A stretch of DNA of 64,000 bases from Enoplolaimus lenunculus (lineage: Eukaryota; Nematoda; Enoplea; Enoplida; Thoracostomopsidae): the NCBI GenBank assembly GCA_030248215.1, contig JASANG010002815.1, positions 17,183 through 81,182 on the forward strand, written 5' to 3'. Within the stretch, counting starts at the first letter, position 1. Each line of letters begins with the position of its first letter. Below, piece by piece: positions 55,001 to 64,000 of this stretch. The notes beneath the pieces are model-generated. The model worked only from the letters and a program-made list of their open reading frames with translations. It was not told the origin of the DNA and searched no databases. A program made the translations under genes and the position numbers.

Positions 55001-56356
55001 CCTATCAATCAGGTTTGGAAACTAAAAAGTTTTTGTTATAAAAGCAGCAGTTGTTAACAAAGTTTAGACAGTCTTTAGTCAGCTTTGGGTATGAAAGTTT
55101 CGCTTAGTTTCTTTTTTTAAAATAGTTTCCGTTTATTACAGGCCGCAGGTCGCTATACTATTTACAATCAGTGCGTCCAGTTGTCAAAGGTTTTACAGTT
55201 ATCTTGTTGATAGTTTCGATGTGTCGAATCAAGGTGTACCGAGATTGAATTGTAAGTCAGGGCGGGTACTAAGTTTAATAACTGATGTCAGAAACCTGTT
55301 TGCCTAATGGACGCTTCGCGACTTTTTCTTTGTTTAATTATTTTATAAGTATTCTCAAGTACTGCCATAATATAAAACAATACCGTTACTTTGTAATCGT
55401 AACAGTAAGCTAAGCCATATTTAAATATTACGGGTTGATCAACATCAACTTAATGATATAAAGGTATCTTTGGAATACTTGAAATTACAGGAGCAAGTAA
55501 ACTCTGTCTGAATTAATTCTTCAACGCAAAATGGCAGACTTAAGCTGTTTTATACTAAAACATGTTATTGTGGACAGAACTGCAACTTAATTTTGTACAA
55601 ATTTCGCTGAATTTTGCCCAAACTTCGTGACTGCCTGCTGGAAACATTGTGATACGCGTTCTACGTATCATTCGCAGCAGCAGAATCGCACTGCAAACCT
55701 ATTGGAGGTTGACATTAAACTCCAAGCTCTACGCTAATGTTACGACATGCTTTAGTATTGTTATGTGTTTTATGGCAGCATGCAACGCTTACGTTACAAT
55801 TTTTATTGAACGCTTAGGTCTATAAACTTTGAATACCATGGCCGGCTTAATAAACTAATAATTTACCATCTAAACTGCGTTGAATTTAAAATACATTTCA
55901 AATACATCAATAAAAAATAAAAGTATTTACAATTTTATAGGCTAATTTTGCGAAATTTAGATTTTAGCAAACCTAGGAACGTTTAAAACTGGCAACGAGT
56001 ATTGTATGTACTTCGCACAAGTTAGTTAGATCAAATAAAACTTTATACGCTGTCTCCACTATAAATTCATTTTTTGTATAAGCAACAAAAGCACGTTGTA
56101 AAATTTATTTGAGATTGAAGTAAACAATAAATTACGCATTATAATTTTGCCCACACGTTACCACTGATACTGTAAACATAAATTCCATAAATCCGACATA
56201 AGATGTTGGTTTATTATTATAGGCAGGCACATGGTATTCCAAGTTTATACACCTGAGCGTTCAATATTATAACGCAACCGTCTCACATTGCTGTAAAACG
56301 TATACCATAACTAAAGTATGTTTGACATTTAGAGCCGAGCTTGGAATTAATGGCTA
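52096..56356. other. AT-rich non-coding stretch
   Basis: A TTAGGC-type hexamer cluster lies at 52780-52850 and a smaller one near 53240. Otherwise there is only AT-rich sequence with frequent TTTAAAATTT words. No exon or element end recognised over about 4 kb, and no upstream exons of the host gene. Confidence 0.5.
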
Positions 56357-56710
56357 GGTTTCTAAAACCCTACTTACGTACGACTTAGTACTTAAGTTCG
56401 AGTTAAGTAATTACTTAACGATTTTGTCGCTTTAAGAGCGTACCTAAGTAAATACTTAAGTCACTGGTTAAATTTGATAGTTTACAAATTTGCCATTCAG
56501 AAATACTAACCTTGGTCAAATTGAAATTATAGACTATTGATACCTCCTCAATATAAAGCAAAACTATCACTTTCTTGTTTAGGACAATGGCTGCCATTTT
56601 TCATTTATTTGTTTTTGCTCGGAAATTTACGTATTTACTTAAGTCAGCGACTAAAGTAATTACGTAAGTAAAACTTAAATAAAATGCTTAAGTAAGACTT
56701 CAGAAATCCA
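56357..56710. mobile_element. Foldback/MITE with TACTTAAGT-rich ends
   Basis: The left end GGTTTCTAAAACCCTACTTA and the complement of the right end GGATTTCTGAAGTCTTACTT form imperfect inverted repeats. Both ends carry repeated ACTTAAGTA words. The interior is homologous to 62566-62795 (GATACCTCCT and CAAAACTATC segments). The superfamily is not determined. Confidence 0.55.
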
Positions 56711-56984
56711 GGCAATGTCATATTCCAACAGGTATGCAGTGCGATATTGCTGTTGAAAGTGAGTTGTAGAGTGTGCACCATGCTACAACCGTCATTCCAT
56801 CTGGGCATCATGCAGCGAAATTTGTGCAAAATTAAATTGCAGTTATATCACCAATAACGCGGGTTCGTATGAGCAACTAAATACAAATAGTATATATACG
56901 TGTAATACATACACTGCCAGCACAGTGTTTAAGATTCTACAAGTAAGACCACTGCAAAATCTCTTGAAGACGCGAGAGCTCCTT

Positions 56985-57105
56985 TTACCTGAGTGGTAAC
57001 GGCAAACGACTCTCGCTCTCGCTCGAGACTGAGGCTCGAGTCTAAACTTGAAATCAAATATTAAGATATAAAATGTTCATGTGAGAAAAGGTTAACGAAG
57101 TACAA
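56985..57105 (+). repeat. tRNA-derived SINE-like repeat, plus-strand copy
   Basis: ACCTGAGTGGTAACGG (A-box-like) is followed by GAGGCTCGAGTCT (B-box-like), and then GTTCATGTGAGAAAAGGTTAACG, shared with the copies at 41590-41780 and 49630-49820. Confidence 0.55.
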
Positions 57106-57110
57106 ATTGC

Positions 57111-58084
57111 ACAAAACAATTACATCAATACTGATTTGTCTAATAAAGGAAACAAAAGATAAACTTTTTCGGCCGGTTGTTGCCGGCTTACTAATTACTA
57201 GCAAAGCTTAAGACCAAATTTGTTATCAATTTTGGATGATTTGTTTGCAAAACAAATATTTAAGTGTTTTCTAAACTTTTGCTGAAGTACTTGCTAGAGT
57301 TACTGACGTAGGTAAATATTAACTTTTTGAACGAAAACTAAGAAACACAAATTATGGGTCAACGCCATAACAAGACAGCCATAATTTTCCTTTGCGCTAA
57401 AGAGGTTTCTGAAAGGAACCAAGGATAGTATGCCAGATACGCCAGAACTGTTGTTACATATTTCATTAAATTATGCGAGTGACTTAAGTATTCACTAAAC
57501 TTAATAAGTTCGCCTTCAGAAACAATAAATTGTTTAAATAATTACTAAGCAAACGCTAAGTAATGAAATTTTCATGCATGTAGTTATAGTAACAGTATCA
57601 CTTGACGCATAAAGCCATCTTGTTTAAAACATTGATATTTTTAAGTTTCCAATCTTTGCGAACTCGACGACAAGTGTTTTAATAACAATTATAAATATAA
57701 AATGTATGCATTGTTTAATTAGTGAAAACCATCGGAGCCACCTGCTTAATTTGATCTGTAATCCTATCAATTTTCTATTTTTCTCATTCAAAATATAGCA
57801 AAAACACAATTATTTTTTGTTTATTAACACAACACAAAGTCAATAAAGAAAAATATTTTAAAGCTTTTTAAATTCACCACCGCATTTTGAATTTGTGAAG
57901 GGAACATCTGGTCATCGCAGCGGCCATACTGTGAACCATGAACACTATATACAGTACCGCAGTACAACGCCATCTACACACATATATTTATAAATTGATT
58001 GTATTTCCACAACGGTCCCAGTATTACCTTAATTGATCTTAATTAAATGTTACTAACTAAATTACGACATTACCACATAATTGC
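57111..58084. other. AT-rich non-coding stretch
   Basis: A weak TACTTAAGT-type fragment lies near 57470-57550. Nothing else recognised. Confidence 0.45.
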
Positions 58085-58089
58085 TGGTA

Positions 58090-58400
58090 CTAGTAGTTTC
58101 CCAAATAAGAGTGCGTAAGCTGATATATTCCCTAAACCCTGATTAAAGTCCGTAAATGCCAATTGCCCCTAATTGCGCTGCATAAATAGCTCCAATCCCA
58201 AATAAAGTTATTTCGAAACATTAAATCACACTTAAAGATTTGAACGGACATTTCTAAGCAAATCCTTGCAATATTCCTAAAGCTTTTGATACAAGACAAA
58301 TAAAGGTTTAATTCAATACATAATTGCAGTACCGGATATATATCAGTAACGAAGGGTGACGGAGTTTAGGTTAAAAATAAATAACAGTCCGTATAAATTT
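58090..58400 (+). mobile_element. MITE of the Tc1/mariner-like family, copy 2
   Basis: In the same orientation as 3423-3797, it starts near CTAGTAGTTTCCCAAATAAGAG and shares the AAAGTCCGTAAATGCCAATT and GGTTAAAAATAAATAACAG segments. The right end is not recognised. Confidence 0.5.
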
Positions 58401-58929
58401 TGTGTGCGGCCAAATTCAGCTAAAGTTTCTGGCTTATGGCGTAGTGATTTTCATGAAAGTTTTGTAATACGCGAAATTAATTGAATCGCAAACCAGAGGA
58501 TACAGTAAATTAATACTGCTTAAGATCTATAATTTATGTTTAGGAAAGTTTTAGTAGTATTACTGCGAAGGCCGCGTATTATTCTCATGACAATTTTTGA
58601 CCCTACCCATGATGCTGACCTGGCTGCAGGATCGGATTATTGTAAACAAACACGAAGTCATAAGTGGGTACAAAGTTACCCCAATTGAGACAATTCGATT
58701 ATTCTATTTTAAGTATATTGGCAATTAGAAGCAACGAATCACTAAAACGATTTGTTTAAGCAGACAAATGTTTTTAAATCAACACGGCATATACCTGTAA
58801 TAAATATTGTATCAAGGAGAAACAGCAAAATCACAAATAGATATGGCAATTATTTCAAGATTAATGAAGCATATAGTAGCAACGATCTAAACTGGAATTC
58901 CGATTTACGGTATAATTCATTCCCCGTGT

Positions 58930-59065
58930 AATTGTTCCCTCCCAGAAAAAAATTAAACTAGTTTAATTCTTCCCCCGCTCACGGTAAAATTCTTCGCCCA
59001 GTTTAATTCTTCCCCCCCCCCCGAACAATAAACTAGTTTAATTTTCCCCGCTCGCGACATAATTC
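58930..59065. repeat. Short repeats of palindromic AAACTAGTTTAATT
   Basis: Three or four units of (AAACTAG)TTTAATTCTTCCCC with C-runs and GCTCxCG spacers. The AAACTAGTTT core is self-complementary. Confidence 0.75.
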
Positions 59066-59069
59066 ATCC

Positions 59070-60389
59070 CCTGTATTAAGAACAATAAATTAATGACTGC
59101 TGTTGCCAGCCTTAACTATACTTCGGCCATTTGTCCCTGGGAGAACTTTCCCACTGTGAGGGAGGTTGTAAAAGTGTCACACTTAACATGGGCCAAAACG
59201 TTTTATATCCTAACTTTATCTTCCTGCGATCCCTATCCATAATGATCTAAAAATTACCTTTGCTCAAAGGTATGTACGGAAAAAATTTTTTTTAACTTTT
59301 TCCTATGCACCAGAATCACTTTGTCGCGAAAAATTTGCCCGTGAGAACAGTGTTTTGGATAATACCACCTGTTGGAAGTTAGCATATTTGCACAGAGCAT
59401 CACTGGCAACTAGAAATTTTTGCCTTAAACACAAGCCTAAGAGATGGCTAAAGTTCTACTTAAGCCTAAGTATAAGACTGCGTCTGAGCCTTGGAGTGGC
59501 ACTATATTTCTTGACTGTTTAATGTCATTCGGCGTCGTCCAGCGTCGTCCGGTGACGTAATGCACCACTCCCCAAGGCGCGTGAATTGCTGCGTGACCCC
59601 GCATGACAAGCGGTAAACAATAACTGTTTGATGTGCGGCGGCGCACAACACGTTTGGCACAACCCTAACACTATTTTTCAGTCAATGGCATAACACGGAA
59701 AGTTACCTCTTCAAGCCTAGGCCTATTAAACCTGAGCTTTAGCGTGAGGTTTAGCATTTAACTTAAAACCTAAGCGCAAGCCTAAACCTTAAGCTAAGCA
59801 ACAATACTCTAAAGCTTAATCTTACTCTATTATAATGTCCCGAAACAGATCGTTCGTCCCTATAGGATTCCAAAAAGATTTAGGGGCCTTGCCCCTGTTT
59901 TCAAAAATTTACCTAAGAGGTTTTAACATGTTTTAGTTTGTAGTACAACAATCCCGGGTCTAATTTGATGGAACACATTCCATTTTGCAAAATTTTGGAT
60001 TCGCCCTGTCAAGTAGGCAACAAATTTTTACCACCAAGCTTGACTCTATTCCTAAACATAAGTTCGCGCCTAAAAATAGCGCCGAAAGCCCGTTTGGTTC
60101 GGGTCCTGTTTATTAGGTTGGGACCCTGCACCTAAGCATAAGCCACCTATCCTTGGCGATCCCAATCTTATGATTGTGCGATGGCAAAACTTGTAGAATC
60201 GGCTTAGCTACGCTGGCTTAGCCGTGTTCGGGATAGGATTTCCGCGCCCAGGTCTGAAGTGCACTTGCATTCCCAATCCTTATCCGTCATCACCGGACGC
60301 ATTTCTGGAGTTAAGAAATCAGTAAATTTTTAACCTACTAAAACCGGCCAGCCAAATACATGGCTGGACTGCAATAAAACAAAATTCGG
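59070..60389. other. Non-coding stretch
   Basis: It contains TTAGGC-type hexamer clusters at 59430-59480 and 59715-59815. No gene recognised. Confidence 0.45.
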
Positions 60390-61735
60390 AACTAGGAGAC
60401 TCATATCCTTGCGCATTCCTACCCCTGGTTAAAACTTGTGACCACAGTGGCGAGACTCCCTCGCCATCCGGTGGGCAGGCAAAATTCGGAGCGCGGGGAA
60501 AAATAAATTCTTGGTAAAAAGGATCTGGTCAAAAAGGAAAAAGAAAAACGGGACCCGCGCCGCCTATTTTTAAGGCTGTAGAAATTTTACTTACACAGAA
60601 CATTCGAAACTCCCTGGATCCAAAAATCAACCGGAAAAAGAAAAAGAAAAAGAAAAACACCCTTTCCCAGTCCGGACAATAACAACATATTCTAACTCGG
60701 ACTCGCTCGGTCGCGAATCGAGCCAGTCCGAGTCAGAGTCAACAAAAACATCCCCGTCCAGCGGGGATTGACGCGCCAAGAACGAACAAAACTGGTTAAT
60801 TAGGGTAAAAAACAATCTCAACGTTAAAGCTGCAGCAAACAATTTAGGAGCTCCCAAAAAAATATGAGGGTTTACCCATATAAACTCGACACCTATGTTT
60901 TATTATTTAAAAATAATGCAGATTGAACATGTTAAAACTTTTTCGGCTGATTCCCTGGTACCGCTGACACCTCCGGCCACCGGTACGCGAGAGAACATCT
61001 TGACAAATTCAAAATTTAGCGTAGCCGACTTCTGTGCTCGAAGCCGGCCACATCGGCGAGTGAAAACTGTAAAACAAAGACATGAAAACTACGCTTAGAA
61101 GGCATCCGCAAAATTTATGTGCAATACTGGCAACCTGAACACGAAAACAAACTGAATGCCTAAATTGTAGAATCGGCAGCGGCATTTATACCCTGCCGGA
61201 TGGCTAAACCAAATTTGCATAATTAGAAGCTTATTTGTATAAGCTTCCTAAAATTTTGTAAAATTAGCATAAATTTCTGAAAACCGGCCAGATAGTTATG
61301 GTCGAAATTTTTCGAATTCGGAGCGAAAGCAACAACAACAAAAATAAAAACAACGACAACAACAAGAGCAACAACATTGCAACTGGTAAACCAAAATAAA
61401 CAAGGAACCGGAGGGGGAAAGAAACAGTATGAAAGAACAATTAAGTTAGGGTAGCAAGAGGTTTACATGAGGTGGGTGTCTGTTCAGATGCTCTGCGCAG
61501 GCTGCTCACGCTCAGAATCTGAGATTTCCAGCTGCTGAAATAAATGCTCGAGGAGCGCCTGACCGCGTGCCACTTTCTAGCGCCCACGGGGTAGACGTCC
61601 GCACCGCGTCTCAAATGTAATAACTGCCAGCAGCTGTGACCCAAAGTGGAATCGCTCCGCGATAACCGGGCAAATTTTGCAGAATACCATAACCTCAAGA
61701 GCGCGTACCCAGAGGCATCCCTACACTGTTCTATT
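60390..61735 (-). repeat. Diverged inverted copy of the LTR-like element (1286-2730 type)
   Basis: 60390-60800 matches the complement of about 2260-2730, including the AAAAAG tract (complement of CTTTTT). 60940-61735 matches the left arm orientation (CCCTGGTACCGCTGACACCT, TTTATACCCTGCCGG, GCGCCCACGGGGTAGACGTC). A single arm is present, with no head-to-head partner, so the inverted pair at 1-2240 is a local event. Confidence 0.75.
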
Positions 61736-61953
61736 TACGCCACTACACAATGCCGACAGCATTGCATGGTTAGCGTTCTCATTTTATTTCAAATAACAGG
61801 TGAAAGTTAATTGAAAAATCTTTTATGAAATTGTTATTTTTTGGCAAAACAAAATGTATTTTCCGTTAATCCGCTTCGATCTGGTCGATATAAAATATAT
61901 GTTTGAAACGACGGCAATATCATTAAGTTTTATGTTTTATAGGCTCAACTATA

Positions 61954-62392
61954 CAGTAGTGTCACGAATAAGAGGAGGGACTGATATTTATTTGGCCTCT
62001 CCAGAGGGTACCCCTCTGTTATTCGCTGACGGACTGTTATTTATTTTCATCCTGTCCTTCGCCACCCTTCGTTACTGATTTATCCGGCATTGCAACTATC
62101 CGTTGAATTAAACGTTGTTTGTCTTGTGTCACTAACTTGAGCGATAATACAAGGTTATACTTAGGAATGTATATTCGAAATTTAAGTACGCTTTAAAGCT
62201 TCAAACTCAAATTATTCGGTCCTGGAGTCATTTATGCGCTACAATTAGAGATAATTAACATTTATGGACTCTAATTTAGGTTTAGGGACTCTATCCGCTT
62301 ACGGACTCTTATTAGAGATACGGACTCCTATTGATTAGGACTCAAAATGGGACCCCCTCTTATTACCCCCTCTCTTATTCGGGTCAATACAG
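61954..62392 (-). mobile_element. MITE of the Tc1/mariner-like family, copy 3
   Basis: The left end is CAGTAGTGTCACGAATAAGAG, preceded by TA; the right end complement is CTGTATTGACCCGAATAAGAG. The interior is the inverted equivalent of 3423-3797. 439 bp, non-coding. The right flank (CA) does not confirm a TA duplication. Confidence 0.6.
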
Positions 62393-62565
62393 CACACACT
62401 ATGCTATACAAATTATCATAAATATATATTCTCATTTGCAGCTATATTCTCAATTTTTTAAACGTACAAAATGTTGACTATTAACCGGATATGTATTTCC
62501 GAAACTTCACAACGGATAAGTAGTTTAGAATGGAATTTCAAGCTGTAGAACCGACATATCGACTT

Positions 62566-62795
62566 GATTTCTGAAACCCTACTTATGTACAACTTAGTAC
62601 TTAAGTATGTGCCGAGCAATTCCTTAACCATTTTGTCGTTTTTAAAAACGTAATTAAGTTCATTTTAAGTCTGTGACTAAATTTGATATATTACAGAGTA
62701 ACAATTCAGGTATATTAACCTTGGCTTAATTAAAATTGTAAACTCGTGATACCTCCTTTACACAAATCAAAACTATCGCTTTCTTGTTACGATAG
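62566..62795. repeat. Second copy of the TACTTAAGT-type element (partial)
   Basis: Homologous to 56357-56585 from TTTCTGAAACCCTACTTATG through GATACCTCCT to AAAACTATCGCTTTCTTG. The right half is missing. Confidence 0.6.
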
Positions 62796-63170
62796 TTCCC
62801 CACATCTGGTGTTTAACTGTTTTGCCAGACACGGGACAAGCAGTGATCCTATTTGCGTCACACAGTTACGCAATAGATTGATAATATTGTCCGATTTGTT
62901 TCACCATTTCGGTCCACGACAACTATGAGGGCCTGCTCTGTAAGCCTAAGTTTGAACCTATACCTAAAGTTAAACTACCGTCTAAGCGTAAACCTAAAAT
63001 CAGCATAATCGTAAGCATAAGTCTTTCAGTGTTGTTGATTCATGTGTTAGGGAGAAAAGTACTAAATGTAGGACGTCCAGCATCACGTGTGCGCGAACCC
63101 ATTGTGTTTTAGGTTCATGTTACTCTGAGGGGCGTCCCGTTTACCCACGGGACCGCAATATAACCGGAGT

Positions 63171-64000
63171 GAAAGGTTTTTCTTGGGTTGGTCGTACAGC
63201 TTCAAACCGTTTTCTGGCTTGGTCCGGACAGATTGGACAGCTTCGAGCCCATCTTTTTCCTAGGTTGGTCGTTACAGCCGGAACACCTTCGAACTTATGT
63301 TTTTGCTGGGTTGGTCGGGACAGCCGGGACAGCTTCAAACCTATATTTTTGCTGGGTTGACCGGGACAGCGGTCACAGCTTCGAGTCTATAATTTTGCTG
63401 GGTCTGTTGGGACAGCCGGGACAACATCAAGCCCATATTTTCCCTGGGTCGGTCGGGACAGCGGGGACAGCTTCGAGCCTATATTTCTGCTGGGTCGGTC
63501 GGGACATCCGGGACAGCTTCGAACCTATATTTTTGCTGGGTTGGTCGGGACAGCGGTCACAGCTTCGAGCTCATCTTTTTCCTGATTTGGTCGGGACAGC
63601 CGGTACATCTTCGAACCTATGTTTTTTCTGGGTCGGTCGGGACAGCCGGGACAGCTTCGAGCTCATAATTTTCTTGGGTCGGTCGGGACAGCGGGGACAG
63701 CTTCAAGCCTATATTTTTTGCTGGGTCGGTCGGGACAGCAGGGACAGCTTTGAACCTATATTATTGCTGGATTGGTCGGGACAGCGGTCACAGCTTCGAG
63801 CCTATATCTTTGCTGGGTCGGTCGGGACAGCCGGGCCATCTTCGAGCCAATATTTTTGCTGGGTCAATCGGGACAGCTTGGACGGTATACTTTGGCTGGG
63901 TCGGTTGGCACAGTCGGTACAGTTTTCGAACTAGGATTTGTGGGGCGGGCGGGACAACTTCGAACTTATGTTTTTGCTGGTTGGGTCAAAACAGCTGGGA
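63171..64000. repeat. 46-bp minisatellite, running off the window
   Basis: About 18 units of GCTGGGTTGGTCGGGACAGC followed by a CGGGACAGCTTCGAACCTAT-type half. For example, unit starts lie at 63305, 63351, 63397 and 63443, exactly 46 bp apart. Because 46 is not a multiple of three, the plus-strand open frame at 63188-63934 passes through all three frames and repeats every 46 residues. I treat this as a repeat, not as a gene. Confidence 0.9.

Noticed and set aside
63188-63934. 248-codon plus-strand ORF
   Set aside because: It is the translation of a 46-bp minisatellite that is open in every frame. No domain or splice features; listed as a repeat.

Overview
The window looks like metazoan, probably marine invertebrate, genomic DNA. 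It is AT-rich and gene-poor, has GT-AG introns, extracellular Sushi/CCP exons, non-LTR retroelements and many small DNA transposons with target-site duplications (TSDs). I cannot name the species. A tunicate or another non-vertebrate animal would fit, but nothing here settles it.

The only host coding sequence I can defend is on the minus strand. It is a modular extracellular protein encoded by repeated four-exon units: Sushi-1, Cys-rich module A, Cys-rich module B, Sushi-2. All twelve exons are bounded by phase-1 introns. The A and B modules are paralogous 8-cysteine domains resembling the C-terminal Cys-rich module of MGAT5-type glycosyltransferases. Three units are visible, in transcription order: 50514-46791, 43024-38752 and 36468-11966. 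The first two belong to a recent tandem segmental duplication (38043-43716 and 46082-51206). In the third, the intron between Sushi-1 and module A is about 22.6 kb long and filled with transposons. No first or last exon was identified, so this is either one long gene extending past the recognised exons or several tandem genes.

The most unusual object is a Tx1-like LINE on the minus strand at about 17.0-22.2 kb. Its ORF1 carries a CCHC zinc knuckle followed by a NADAR (YbiA-like) domain, a family associated with ADP-ribose and N-glycoside chemistry. ORF2 has an APE-type endonuclease with its metal-binding Glu replaced by Lys, and an intact reverse-transcriptase active site. The copy is broken by a stop codon and several frameshifts. 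A second, more decayed LINE lies at 33.5-35.9 kb.

The rest is mostly repeats. At 0-3.4 kb two LTR-like arms about 955 bp long sit head to head, with a diverged inverted copy at 60.4-61.7 kb. At 6.5-9.6 kb there are Harbinger-like MITEs, one inserted in a 266-bp tandem array so that the empty site survives in the neighbouring unit. At 11-28 kb there are further Harbinger-like elements, including a matched pair of termini 13.4 kb apart. At 30.5-32.3 kb there is a ~177-bp satellite. At 36.8-38.6 kb there is a GAAATTGG-type array. hAT-like MITEs with 8-bp TSDs and a tRNA-derived SINE lie in the host introns. At 51.2-52.1 kb there is an 82-bp array that switches orientation. The 52-58 kb stretch is AT-rich and featureless. 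At 63.2-64 kb there is a 46-bp minisatellite open in all three plus-strand frames.
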